From: Porphyromonas bennonis DSM 23058 = JCM 16335
GTDB taxonomy: Bacteria; Bacteroidota; Bacteroidia; Bacteroidales; Porphyromonadaceae
Reading direction: 5' to 3'
Assembly (NCBI RefSeq): GCF_000375645.1
Contig: NZ_AQWR01000016.1
Location: 1 to 43,861, forward strand
DNA length: 43,861 nt
Part shown: one piece after another, positions 33,975-41,980 of the stretch
How the letters are laid out: every line of letters starts with the position of its first letter
Position numbering within the stretch: the stretch's first letter is position 1
Position numbers and translations under genes: made by a program
The notes under the pieces: generated by a model
The model's database searches: none
Told to the model about the DNA's origin: nothing
The model's input: the letters and a program-made list of their open reading frames with translations, nothing else

Positions 33975-34445
33975 TTACTCATCGCAAAGGACGATCTCGC
34001 CGCGGTGCACCTTGCGGGTGCAGTACTCGCACTGCATGATCTCCTGCTCCCGATCGAGGAGGCGGAAGGCGCTCTTCATCGGTTCGTTATTGGTGATACA
34101 CTTAGGATTGGGGCACCGGACGAGACCGCAAATGTCGTCCGGCAGGGTGACGTGCTTCTTCTCCACCACCTCGTACTCACGGATCACATTGATCACGATC
34201 TCTGACGAGACGAGGGCGAGGCGATTGAGCTCCTCCTCGGTGAAGAACTTATCCTCCACCTTGATGATCCCCTTCTGTCCGATCCGCTTGCTGCGGAGGT
34301 TCTGCCCGATGGTGATAGGTACGTCGAGGCTGTCGAGGTGGAGGAGGCGGACCACCTTGAAGAGGTGCTCCACAGGGATATGGTCGATGACCGACCCATT
34401 CTTGATCGCATTGACCCGCAGCTGACCTTTCTCTACTTTAGTCAT
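33975..34445 (-). CDS. pyrI: Aspartate carbamoyltransferase regulatory chain
   Basis: The start at 34445 gives a 156-residue protein beginning MTKVEKGQLRVNAIKNGSVI, the normal PyrI N-terminus; the open frame extends further upstream into pyrB but without family similarity. The nucleotide-binding domain (about 1-100) is followed by the zinc domain with RCPNPKCITN and QCEYCTRKV, giving the four Cys ligands. PyrI assembles with PyrB into the allosteric ATCase that responds to CTP and ATP. It starts 16 bases after pyrB. Confidence 0.95.
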   Translation of the reverse strand: MTKVEKGQLRVNAIKNGSVIDHIPVEHLFKVVRLLHLDSLDVPITIGQNLRSKRIGQKGIIKVEDKFFTEEELNRLALVSSEIVINVIREYEVVEKKHVTLPDDICGLVRCPNPKCITNNEPMKSAFRLLDREQEIMQCEYCTRKVHRGEIVLCDE

Positions 34446-34461
34446 AATACTCGTGCATTGG

Positions 34462-35382
34462 TTACTCGGTGACAGGGATATCAAGGGCTCGGCAGATAAG
34501 AGCCTCACGGACATAGAGACCATTCTGTGCCTGTGTGAAGTAGTAGGCATACTTTGTCTTATCCACATCCATGGCGATCTCATTGACCCTCGGTAGGGGG
34601 TGAAGGACGCGCATCGTCTCCTTGGCGGGACGGAGCATATCGGCTCGGAGGATGAAGGAGTCCTTCACCGCCTCGTAATCCTCATCGTCCGTAAAGCGCT
34701 CCCGCTGGATCCGCGTCATATAGAGGATGTCAGTCTGGGCGATGATCTCAGGTGTCAGCTCGTGAGAGTACTCCGTCGGGATATGGTGCTCATCGCAGTA
34801 GTCCCTGTACTCCGCCGGCAGGGCCAGCATATCGGGGGAGACGAAGATGAAGTGGGGGCGGAAGTAATTCATCCCCTCGATCAGCGAGTGGACCGTGCGC
34901 CCAAATCGCAGATCCCCCACCATCGTGATCGTGAGATCCTCCAGCCCGCCCTGTGTCCTGCGGATCGAGTAGAGGTCGAGCATCGTCTGCGAGGGGTGCT
35001 GATTGGCGCCATCACCGGCATTGATGATCGGGATCTCAGTCACCTCGCTGGCATACTTCGCTGCCCCCTCGAGGAAGTGGCGCATGATGATCAGGTCGGC
35101 GTAGTTGGAGACCATCTTGATCGTATCGTGCAGGCTCTCGCCCTTAGACGTGCTGCTGGCACGGGCATCGGAGAAGCCGATCACCCGGCCGCGTAGGCGA
35201 TTGACAGCGGTCTCGAAGCTGAGGCGCGTCCTCGTGGAGGGCTCAAAAAAAAGCGTCGCCGCCACGCGACCCTGTAGGAAGTCACGATTGGGCTGACGCT
35301 CGAAGCACTCTGCCATGTCCAGGATCCGAAGAATCTCCTCCTCAGAGAGTTGATTGATCGAATAGAGACTGTTTTGATTCAT
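34462..35382 (-). CDS. pyrB: Aspartate carbamoyltransferase catalytic chain
   Basis: The 306-residue enzyme joins carbamoyl phosphate and aspartate in pyrimidine synthesis. [14 protein letters not shown] is the carbamoyl-phosphate loop. [15 protein letters not shown] and the C-terminal [14 protein letters not shown] are standard. The start at 35382 (MNQNSLYSI) is chosen because the longer frame would run through the -7 element TACATTTG at 35415-35422. It leads pyrI and probably lemA and the TPM gene. Confidence 0.96.
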   Translation of the reverse strand: MNQNSLYSINQLSEEEILRILDMAECFERQPNRDFLQGRVAATLFFEPSTRTRLSFETAVNRLRGRVIGFSDARASSTSKGESLHDTIKMVSNYADLIIMRHFLEGAAKYASEVTEIPIINAGDGANQHPSQTMLDLYSIRRTQGGLEDLTITMVGDLRFGRTVHSLIEGMNYFRPHFIFVSPDMLALPAEYRDYCDEHHIPTEYSHELTPEIIAQTDILYMTRIQRERFTDDEDYEAVKDSFILRADMLRPAKETMRVLHPLPRVNEIAMDVDKTKYAYYFTQAQNGLYVREALICRALDIPVTE

Positions 35383-35414
35383 AGTCGCATACTCTATATG
35401 ATTCTTTTCTCTTA

Positions 35415-35422
35415 CAAATGTA
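35415..35422 (-). promoter_or_regulatory. -7 promoter element TACATTTG ahead of pyrB
   Basis: The minus strand reads TACATTTG, giving a leader of about 26-30 bases before the chosen pyrB start. It decides against the longer open frame beginning at 35442. Confidence 0.6.
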
Positions 35423-35464
35423 GCATTATTCGCCAAATCCACGAGCCTCTATTCCTTCCCGCAT

Positions 35465-35480
35465 GAGGTACCGGTAAAAG
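35465..35480. repeat. Degenerate copy of the 16-bp palindrome between pyrB and hflX
   Basis: GAGGTACCGGTAAAAG keeps the TACCGGTA core of the array consensus but has lost most of the outer arms. It is centred midway between the divergent pyrB and hflX -7 elements, 42 bases from each. It may be chance. Confidence 0.3.
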
Positions 35481-35522
35481 AAAATGGTCTGAAGGGGGAT
35501 CCTTTCCTATGGTCTTATTTTG

Positions 35523-35530
35523 TACTTTTG
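35523..35530 (+). promoter_or_regulatory. -7 promoter element TACTTTTG ahead of hflX
   Basis: TACTTTTG fits TAnnTTTG and lies only 5 bases before the ATG at 35536, which implies a leaderless or nearly leaderless mRNA. It rules out the in-frame ATG at 35509, which lies upstream of it. Confidence 0.5.
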
Positions 35531-35535
35531 TGGTA

Positions 35536-36750
35536 ATGATAGACGAAAAGAACCTTACTCCTAAGGATAATAAGGAGGAGATACGCGCCCTGCTCATCGG
35601 GGTCTCCACTCCTGAGCAGACAGAGCGCCAGACGCGAGACTACTTAGACGAGCTCGCTTTCCTCGCCATGACTGATGGCATCACCGCTGCTGCGACGATG
35701 ACGCAGAACCTCGACGCACCCAAGTCCGGCTCCTACCTCGGGAGCGGTAAGCTTGAGGAGTGCGCTGAGCTGATCGAGCGGGAGAAGCTTGATCTCGTCA
35801 TCGTGGACGATGAGCTGACCGCCGTGCAGATTAATACGATCGAGAAGGCGTGCAAGGTGCCGGTTCGTGACCGTACCAGCCTGATCCTCGACATCTTTGC
35901 CGACCATGCCCGCACCGCCTACGCCAAGACGCAGGTGGAGCTAGCGCAGTACAATTATATGCTGCCTCGCCTGACCCGTATGTGGACCCACCTCGACCGC
36001 CAGCGCGGTGGTGGAACCAATATGCGCGGACCGGGTGAGACGCAGCTGGAGACCGACCGCCAGCTGATCAAGCGGCGCATCTCCAAGCTGCGGGACGACC
36101 TTACGAAGATCGACAAGCAGAAGCAGACGCAGCGGAAAAACCGCGGTGCCCTCGTGCGTGTGGCACTCGTCGGCTACACCAACGTCGGCAAGTCGACGAT
36201 CATGAATTCGCTCTCCAATAGCGAGGTCTTTGCCGACAACCGCCTCTTTGCCACCCTTGACACGACGGTGCGCAAGGTGGTGATCAAGAATCTTCCTTTC
36301 CTCCTCTCCGATACCGTCGGCTTCATCCGCAAGCTCCCGACAGAGCTGATCGAGTCCTTCAAGTCCACCCTCGATGAGGTGCGCGAGGCGGACCTTCTGC
36401 TCCATGTGGTGGACATCTCGCACCCCGCCTTTGAGGATCAGATCGCTGTGGTCTCTAAGACGCTCGAGGAGCTGCTGGAGGGGGAGAAGAAGCCGGTCAT
36501 CCTGGTCTTCAACAAGATCGATGACTACTCCTACGTGGAGAAGGATCCGGACGACCTCACCCCGGCGACGAAGGAAAACCTCTCCCTCGAGGATCTGGAA
36601 AAGACCTGGATGGCGCATATGGGCGAGAGCGACGTCGCCTTCGTCTCTGCCAAGACCGGTCAGGGTATGAGTGAGCTGAAGGAGCTGCTCTATGACCGAG
36701 CTAAGGAGATCCACGTCACCCGCTATCCCTACAACGACTTCCTCTACTGA
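35536..36750 (+). CDS. hflX: Ribosome-splitting GTPase HflX
   Basis: The 404-residue GTPase has the HflX N-terminal domain with GSYLGSGKLEE, the NMRGPGETQLETDRQLI linker with its long helix, then the G domain: GYTNVGKSTIMN, DTVGFIRKLP and FNKIDDY. HflX rescues stalled ribosomes by splitting 70S particles, especially in heat stress. The start at 35536 is set by the -7 element just upstream. It is followed after 8 bases by cbiB, so the cobalamin genes may be read from this promoter. Confidence 0.95.
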   Translation: MIDEKNLTPKDNKEEIRALLIGVSTPEQTERQTRDYLDELAFLAMTDGITAAATMTQNLDAPKSGSYLGSGKLEECAELIEREKLDLVIVDDELTAVQINTIEKACKVPVRDRTSLILDIFADHARTAYAKTQVELAQYNYMLPRLTRMWTHLDRQRGGGTNMRGPGETQLETDRQLIKRRISKLRDDLTKIDKQKQTQRKNRGALVRVALVGYTNVGKSTIMNSLSNSEVFADNRLFATLDTTVRKVVIKNLPFLLSDTVGFIRKLPTELIESFKSTLDEVREADLLLHVVDISHPAFEDQIAVVSKTLEELLEGEKKPVILVFNKIDDYSYVEKDPDDLTPATKENLSLEDLEKTWMAHMGESDVAFVSAKTGQGMSELKELLYDRAKEIHVTRYPYNDFLY

Positions 36751-36758
36751 CTCCCGGG

Positions 36759-37715
36759 ATGAACCACCTCCTCCCTGTCGTCATCGGATTTCTCCTCGAC
36801 CTCTGCCTCGGTGACCCACGATGGATGCCCCATCCGGTCATCGCCATAGGGCGGCTGATCAGTCGGCTGGAGCGGTGGCTGAGACGGGACGGGCAGACGC
36901 CGGGGGAGGCTTATCGAGCCGGGCTCCTGCTCTGGCTCATCGTCGTGTCGGTGAGCGGTGGGCTCTGCGCCCTCGTGATTTTCCTCGCTACAGCCATACA
37001 CCCTATCCTGGGGATGGCAGTGGAGAGCATCCTGTGCTGGCAGGTGCTGGCGACCCGCTCTCTCGTCACGGAGGCTCGCAAGGTGGAACAACCTCTCCTC
37101 CACGGGAATCTCCCTGAGGCGCGCCGTGCGGTCTCGATGATCGTCGGGCGGGACACGGAGAGTCTCTCCGCCGAGGGGGTCACCAAGGCTGCTGTGGAGA
37201 CGGTGGCGGAGAATACCTCCGACGGCATCGTGGCACCACTCCTCTTCCTCTTTCTCGGTGGGGCGCCTCTCGGTATCGCCTACAAGGCGGTGAATACGAT
37301 GGACTCCATGATCGGCTACATTGATGAGCCGTACACCCACTTCGGACGCTTTGCCGCGCGTGCCGATGACTTTTTCAATTACCTCCCCGCACGGCTCAGT
37401 GCGCTCATGATGCTGCTTGCCGGTTTGCTCCTCGGGCTGGACGGTCGTCAGGGGTGGCGAGTGTTCCGTCGAGACAGATACAAGCACGCCAGCCCCAATT
37501 CCGCCCACACCGAGTCGGTCATGGCGGGACTGCTGAGGGTGCAGCTGGCAGGCGATGCCAGCTATGGCGGACATATTCACCACAAGCCCTTCATCGGCGA
37601 TCCACTTCGCCCCATCGAGCCGCAGGACATCAGCCGCAGCTGTCGCGTGGCGACGGCGACGGCGATCCTCTCGCTGCTGATCTTTGGCTCCATAACCTAT
37701 CTGATCATCCACTGA
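36759..37715 (+). CDS. cbiB: Adenosylcobinamide-phosphate synthase
   Basis: The 318-residue inner-membrane protein starts LLPVVIGFLLDLCLGDPRWMPHP, cut by the family motif GDP-x-x-x-PHP. It has several hydrophobic helices, VAENTSDGIVAPL and YKAVNTMDSMIGY, and a late SPNSAHTESVMAG. CbiB (CobD in Pseudomonas naming) attaches aminopropanol phosphate to adenosylcobyric acid. The source of that arm is made by the decarboxylase encoded next, 3 bases downstream. No corrin-ring genes are in the window, but cobQ is. Confidence 0.93.
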   Translation: MNHLLPVVIGFLLDLCLGDPRWMPHPVIAIGRLISRLERWLRRDGQTPGEAYRAGLLLWLIVVSVSGGLCALVIFLATAIHPILGMAVESILCWQVLATRSLVTEARKVEQPLLHGNLPEARRAVSMIVGRDTESLSAEGVTKAAVETVAENTSDGIVAPLLFLFLGGAPLGIAYKAVNTMDSMIGYIDEPYTHFGRFAARADDFFNYLPARLSALMMLLAGLLLGLDGRQGWRVFRRDRYKHASPNSAHTESVMAGLLRVQLAGDASYGGHIHHKPFIGDPLRPIEPQDISRSCRVATATAILSLLIFGSITYLIIH

Positions 37716-37718
37716 CCC

Positions 37719-38774
37719 ATGCTCTACGAGGAGGACTATCCCCACGGCGGGGATCGCTACAGCCGATCGATCCGGCTGGACTTTTCGGTCAATACCAATC
37801 CCTTTGGCCCTCTCCCCGAGGTGGTCGAGGCGGCACTCGGCAGCCGAGGTGAGCTGGACCACTATCCGGATCCCTACTGCCGTGAGCTGGTGCGGGCGAT
37901 TGCTCGTAAGGAGCAGCTGCCGACGGAGTACATCCTCTGTGGCAATGGAGCGGCAGAGCTGATCGACCTCTACGTCCGCGCCCTGCGACCGAAGACGGCA
38001 CTGGAGGCGGCGCCCACCTTCTCCGAGTACCGTCGCAGTCTCACCGCTGCAGGGTGTGAGGTGAGAGATGTGGTGCTGACGCGTGAGAGCGGTTTCGTCT
38101 GGCAGGAGTCGGTTCTCGACCGACTAGATGAGGAGCAGCCGGATCTGCTGGTTCTCTGCAACCCCAATAACCCTACCGGACGGCTCATCAGCCCCTCGCT
38201 GCTTGACCGGATCCTGGCACGCTGTGATGAAAGAGGGATAGCGGTGCTGATCGACGAGTGCTTCATTGACCTCGCTGACCGGCGGGAGAGCCGCACTTCA
38301 GACTTACCGCGCTACTCGGGACTAATGATTCTCAACGCCTTTACCAAGAGTCACAGTCTCGCCGGACTTCGCCTCGGCTACTGCATGACCGCTAACAGCC
38401 GCCTGCTCGCGCGGATGAGCCGTCTCTCGCAGCCGTGGAATGTCTCCGTTCCGGCTCAGCGGGCCGGGACTGTGGCTGCGGGGCGGAGCGACTTCCTCAT
38501 CGAGTCCCGAGCGAAGATCTACGAGCAAAGGGCGGCACTCAGTGCGGGTCTTAAGGATCTGGGGCTGGAGGTGCTCCCATCGGAGGCCAATTTTCTCCTC
38601 TTTCGGGGACCGATGGGGCTGGATGCAGAGCTGGAGCAAAGGGGGATACTGATCCGCAACTGCGCCAATTACCACGGGCTCTCCGACGGTTGGTACCGCA
38701 TCGCCGTCCGTCCGGAGGAGGAGAATAAAGTTTTACTCAACACCTTATCTACTATACTGAAGTGCCATGGCTAA
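37719..38774 (+). CDS. cobD: Threonine-phosphate decarboxylase
   Basis: The 351-residue PLP enzyme is of the aspartate aminotransferase fold: LDFSVNTNPFGPLP at the N-terminus, LCNPNNPTGRL, VLIDECFIDL and the Schiff-base Lys210 in NAFTKSHSLAGLRLGY. In a cobalamin operon next to cbiB and cobQ this is the L-threonine-O-3-phosphate decarboxylase (Salmonella CobD) that makes aminopropanol phosphate. Histidinol-phosphate aminotransferase is the closest alternative, made unlikely by context. Overlaps cobQ by 8 bases. Confidence 0.88.
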   Translation: MLYEEDYPHGGDRYSRSIRLDFSVNTNPFGPLPEVVEAALGSRGELDHYPDPYCRELVRAIARKEQLPTEYILCGNGAAELIDLYVRALRPKTALEAAPTFSEYRRSLTAAGCEVRDVVLTRESGFVWQESVLDRLDEEQPDLLVLCNPNNPTGRLISPSLLDRILARCDERGIAVLIDECFIDLADRRESRTSDLPRYSGLMILNAFTKSHSLAGLRLGYCMTANSRLLARMSRLSQPWNVSVPAQRAGTVAAGRSDFLIESRAKIYEQRAALSAGLKDLGLEVLPSEANFLLFRGPMGLDAELEQRGILIRNCANYHGLSDGWYRIAVRPEEENKVLLNTLSTILKCHG

Positions 38775-40233
38775 GAACCTTATGATCCAGGGGACCATGT
38801 CCAATGCCGGGAAGAGCCTTGTGGCTGCCGGTATCTGTCGTATCCTCCACCAGGACGGCTACAGGGTCGCCCCCTTCAAAAGCCAAAATATGGCGCTCAA
38901 CTCCTGCATCACCGGTGACGGCGGGGAGATGAGTCGTGCGCAAGTGGTTCAGGCGGAGGCGTGCGGTATTCGACCCGATACGCGGATGAATCCGATCCTG
39001 CTGAAGCCCAACTCCGACCACAGCAGTAAGGTGGTCGTCAATGGCCGTCAGGTCGCAGTGCTACCCGCCGGTGAGTATATGCGAGAGCGCTCTCGGCTCA
39101 TCCCCGAGGTGCTCCGGGCGTACAACAGCCTTGCCGCAGAGGCGGACATTATGGTGATCGAGGGTGCCGGCAGCCCGGTGGAGCTCAATCTAAATAGGCA
39201 GGACATCGTCAATATGGGGCTTGCCGAACTAGTGGACGCACCGGTGCTAATCGTTGGCGACATAGACCGGGGCGGGATCTTTGCCCAGCTCTACGGCACC
39301 GCTGTTCTCTTTCGCCCCGAGGAGAAGAAGCGGCTGAAGGGGCTCCTGATCAATAAGTTTAGGGGAGATCTCGACCTCCTCCGTCCGGGGCTCGCAACCC
39401 TCGAGGAGCTCTGCGGCGTGCCGGTGGTGGGCGTGATCCCTCACATCGACGTGGACGTGGAGGACGAGGACAGTCTCTCCGACAATCTCACCGCCCACAA
39501 GCCCCGAAAGCCGATCGACATCGTCGTGATGCACCTGCCGCATATCGCCTGCTTCTCCGACTACTCTCCGCTGGAGCTCTACGACGGTGTCTCCGTGCGG
39601 TACATCAAGGATCCGGAGGACTTCGGCGAACCGGCACTGGCGATCATACCGGGCAGCACCTGCACGACGAAGGACCTCGAGTGGCTCCGCACCTCCGGTC
39701 TCGCAGACCGACTGCAGCAGTACATCGCCGACGGAGGGCTGACGATCGGGATCTGCGCCGGCTACCAGATGCTCGGGGAGGAGATCCTCGACCCGGACCA
39801 CTTGGAGACAGAGGCGATCGAGCGAATTAAGGGGCTGGGACAGCTGCCCATCAGGACGCTCTTTAGTGGGGAGAAGGAGCAACATCGCTCCACCGGTCGG
39901 CTCGGCGAGATTGCAGGCGAACTCTTCTGCCTTAGCGGTAAAGCCTACGACGGATACGAGATCCACACCGGTCGCTGCACCGATCAAGAGACGGCGCCGG
40001 TGCTTAGGGGCGAAGGAAATGTCTACGGGACCTATATCCACAGCTTCTTCGACCATCCCGAGATCTCGCAGGCGCTGATCGCCCGGCTCTCTGAGCGGCT
40101 CGGCATACCGACTGACCTGCGTCGCTTTGACCTCAAGGCGTACAAGGAGCAGCAGTACGATCTCCTCGCTGACGGTGTCCGTCAGGCCCTCGACATGGAC
40201 CTCCTCTACCGGATCATCGATCGGAAGGTATGA
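38767..40233 (+). CDS. cobQ: Adenosylcobyric acid synthase
   Basis: The 488-residue enzyme amidates four side chains of adenosylcobyrinic a,c-diamide. The N-terminal ATP-binding domain starts LMIQGTMSNAGKSLVAAGIC with PFKSQNMALNS. It also has VGDIDRGGIFAQLYGT. The C-terminal glutamine amidotransferase domain has nucleophile Cys330 in GICAGYQMLGEEI and His425 in GTYIHSFFDH. Full length. It overlaps cobD by 8 bases and the next gene by 4. Confidence 0.95.
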   Translation: MAKNLMIQGTMSNAGKSLVAAGICRILHQDGYRVAPFKSQNMALNSCITGDGGEMSRAQVVQAEACGIRPDTRMNPILLKPNSDHSSKVVVNGRQVAVLPAGEYMRERSRLIPEVLRAYNSLAAEADIMVIEGAGSPVELNLNRQDIVNMGLAELVDAPVLIVGDIDRGGIFAQLYGTAVLFRPEEKKRLKGLLINKFRGDLDLLRPGLATLEELCGVPVVGVIPHIDVDVEDEDSLSDNLTAHKPRKPIDIVVMHLPHIACFSDYSPLELYDGVSVRYIKDPEDFGEPALAIIPGSTCTTKDLEWLRTSGLADRLQQYIADGGLTIGICAGYQMLGEEILDPDHLETEAIERIKGLGQLPIRTLFSGEKEQHRSTGRLGEIAGELFCLSGKAYDGYEIHTGRCTDQETAPVLRGEGNVYGTYIHSFFDHPEISQALIARLSERLGIPTDLRRFDLKAYKEQQYDLLADGVRQALDMDLLYRIIDRKV

Positions 40234-41207
40234 GCCACATCCTGCTGATCATCGACGGGATGACTGACCCGCGCTTCCGGATCGCCGACTATCCCTCCAT
40301 GGACTCGATGCAGCGGCTCGCTCCTGTCGACTACTCCCGGGGCGGACATCCCGAGACGCTAGCCTGCACCCTGCGTATCCTCGGTCTCCGAGAGATCCCA
40401 CCCCACATTCGCCCCGTTGTAGAGGCATATGGTGCCGGGCTTGAGGTGGCTCCGGACGACCTCTGGTTCCGAGCCAGCTGGTACCACATCGATGAGCAGG
40501 GACAGCCCGATCGACAGGAGAGGCCAGAAACCTTTACTCTCCCCACGGACACCACGGTAGACATTGAGCCACACGACCTCGGTCAGGGGCACTGGCTCTT
40601 TCGCCTATGGGAGGGTCGCTCCCTCTGTGAGAGGCTCACGCTGCCCACCCCTTTCGTCACCGGTGGGATGGGCGAACTGCTTCCCGAGGGTGATGAAGCC
40701 ATCCGGGATTACTTCAGCCACCTGGCGACACCCCGACACCAGCTCATCGTCTGGGACAAAGGCGTATGCTGCCCCCTCCCACAGCTCCAGGAACCTTCAG
40801 TCATCATAGCGGCAGAGAAAGTGCTACTCGGACTGGGAAAAATGCTCGACTGGGATACGGTGACCCACCCCTCGCTCACGGGAGATACAGACACCGACCT
40901 CGGTCTCCTTGCGCAACTCACTCTGGAGGCTGCCGAACGAACCGACCGGGTGATCGTGCATGTCAATGGTGCAGACCAGGCGGGACACCGGCGAGCCGAA
41001 GCCGGGAAGAGGACTTTTCTCCGTCGCATAGACAGCGAGCTCCTTCCCCTGCTCCTCCACTCGCCCCACCGCCTCACCATCACCTCCGACCACGGCTGCG
41101 ACCCCGCCACCGGCTGCCACCTCGCTGGCCCCCAGCCCATACTCTGCTCAGGGATGACGCATTTGAGGGGTAATGAGGGATACAGAAAACAATTCAACTC
41201 ATTGTGA
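40230..41207 (+). CDS. ApgM-like alkaline-phosphatase-superfamily enzyme, C-terminus likely truncated
   Basis: The 325-residue product resembles archaeal-type cofactor-independent phosphoglycerate mutase (ApgM). The N-terminal metal site is ILLIIDGMTDP (Asp9). The nucleophile block reads HPETLACTLRILG, where the usual Ser appears as Thr43. GAGLEVAPDDLWFRASW and GQPDRQERP match the ApgM insert boundary. The C-terminal metal ligands are Asp249 and His253 (DQAGH), Asp287 and His288 (SDHG) and His297. ApgM proteins are about 400 residues and continue past the PQPIL segment; this one ends 19 residues later, inside a repeated sequence. In a B12 operon it might be an alpha-ribazole phosphatase analogue or a threonine kinase-like enzyme; both are inference. 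Confidence 0.7.
   Translation: MSHILLIIDGMTDPRFRIADYPSMDSMQRLAPVDYSRGGHPETLACTLRILGLREIPPHIRPVVEAYGAGLEVAPDDLWFRASWYHIDEQGQPDRQERPETFTLPTDTTVDIEPHDLGQGHWLFRLWEGRSLCERLTLPTPFVTGGMGELLPEGDEAIRDYFSHLATPRHQLIVWDKGVCCPLPQLQEPSVIIAAEKVLLGLGKMLDWDTVTHPSLTGDTDTDLGLLAQLTLEAAERTDRVIVHVNGADQAGHRRAEAGKRTFLRRIDSELLPLLLHSPHRLTITSDHGCDPATGCHLAGPQPILCSGMTHLRGNEGYRKQFNSL
41149..41167 (+). repeat. 19-bp repeat copy at the 3-prime end of the ApgM-like gene
   Basis: CAGGGATGACGCATTTGAG differs at two positions from the right-hand copy at 43674-43692 and at two positions from the inverted copy at 41564-41582. In each copy the same frame reads Gly-(Met/Val)-(Thr/Ala)-His-Leu. Similarity fades after position 41167. 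Confidence 0.6.
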
Positions 41208-41545
41208 AGATACGGAAACGAAGCGCGCCTTGCGGTTCGCACCATCTGCCTATCGAAGTGCGCCCCTAAGAGTCTCCTCCTACAGCTCGAAACGCCCGAC
41301 AGAGGATGTAGAATGCACGTAGCAGGAGAAGCAGTGGCTCCCCCCATCACCTCGGCTGAGCGACGATCACCTCGCTTATGCAGAAGCTTCAGTGGTGCAA
41401 ATATAGCACCACCCCCATGAGGAGTTGTCTCACAGAGTCTCTCCATGTCTCTTCCTGTCTCTTTCTGACCAAAATTGCGTCTTCTGCGGTCTTCTCCACA
41501 TAGTAAACCTGACCTGTCGGTGAGATCGAACCTGGCATTGGTGAC
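41208..41545. other. Intergenic stretch without recognised gene
   Basis: This region between the ApgM-like gene and the inverted repeat copy contains no convincing gene. A minus-strand frame (41389 to about 41590) continues the repeat and stays open, reading VEKTAEDAILVRKRQEETW, but has no start or family similarity that I can see. A 7-bp hairpin (GTGGTGC at 41392-41398 with GCACCAC at 41406-41412) is present without a T-run. The frame may be part of a larger interspersed repeat. Confidence 0.4.
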
Positions 41546-41582
41546 CACTTCTTAACTGTAACACTCAAGTGCGTCACCCCTG
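41546..41582 (-). repeat. Left copy of 37-bp inverted repeat flanking the ars cassette
   Basis: Read on the minus strand it begins CAGGGGTGACGCACTTGAG and ends AAGAAGTG. It matches the right copy (43674-43710, plus strand) at 31 of 37 positions by direct comparison. The two copies point outward on either side of arsR-arsC-acr3. Confidence 0.7.
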
Positions 41583-41600
41583 TTGAAGTATACAGTATTA

Positions 41601-41638
41601 TTTGGCTATTCAAATATTGTTCGTAACTTTGCGAACAA
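41601..41638 (+). promoter_or_regulatory. arsR promoter embedded in a palindromic operator
   Basis: TTTG (41601-41604), a 19-base spacer and TAACTTTG (41624-41631) form a full Bacteroidetes promoter. The -7 element is flanked exactly by TTGTTCG (41617-41623) and CGAACAA (41632-41638), a 7-bp inverted repeat separated by the 8 bases of the -7 element. An ArsR dimer bound here would block RNA polymerase, fitting autoregulation. Confidence 0.8.
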
Positions 41639-41653
41639 GAAAGGGGAATTGAA

Positions 41654-41980
41654 GTGAAGAAGAAACAGTATACAGCAGAGCAGGAACAGATTGCTCGGTT
41701 TGCCAAAGCAATGGGACATCCGGCACGGATGGCTATTCTTGATTTTCTGGCAAAACAAGATAGTTGCTTCTTCGGTGATATTCACGATGAATTACCTATT
41801 GCTAAAGCAACCGTGTCGCAGCATTTGAAAGAGCTGAAAGAAGCTGGCTTGATTCAGGGGGAAATAGAAACGCCCAAAGTCCGGTATTGTATAAACTTGG
41901 AGAATTGGGAACTTGCCCGAAAATTGTTTGCCGCTTTTTTAGGGGACTGTAAATCTAAAGGCACATCGTGCTGTGACTAA
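41654..41980 (+). CDS. arsR: ArsR/SmtB-family arsenic-responsive repressor
   Basis: The 108-residue winged-helix regulator uses a GTG start at 41654, 10 bases after an AAGGGG ribosome-binding-like stretch. It contains [14 protein letters not shown] and the recognition helix region [19 protein letters not shown]. Cysteines at 38, 99, 106 and 107 (Cys-Cys-Asp terminus) are candidates for arsenite binding; the classic CVC motif in the recognition helix is absent. The full promoter and operator palindrome upstream suggest it represses its own operon until As(III) or Sb(III) binds. Confidence 0.9.
   Translation: MKKKQYTAEQEQIARFAKAMGHPARMAILDFLAKQDSCFFGDIHDELPIAKATVSQHLKELKEAGLIQGEIETPKVRYCINLENWELARKLFAAFLGDCKSKGTSCCD

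Noticed and set aside
35443-35535. Cobalamin riboswitch ahead of the cob genes
   Set aside because: The gap before hflX is under 100 bases, has no B12-box-like sequence and ends in a promoter 5 bases from the ATG. The gap hflX-cbiB is 8 bases.
41392-41412. Minus-strand promoter TATATTTG within a 7-bp hairpin
   Set aside because: It resembles the arsR arrangement but no gene follows on the minus strand and no -33 box is present.
41389-41706. Minus-strand frame of 105 codons overlapping arsR
   Set aside because: Its start lies inside arsR and crosses the arsR promoter. The latter half may be part of an interspersed repeat but is not supported as a gene.
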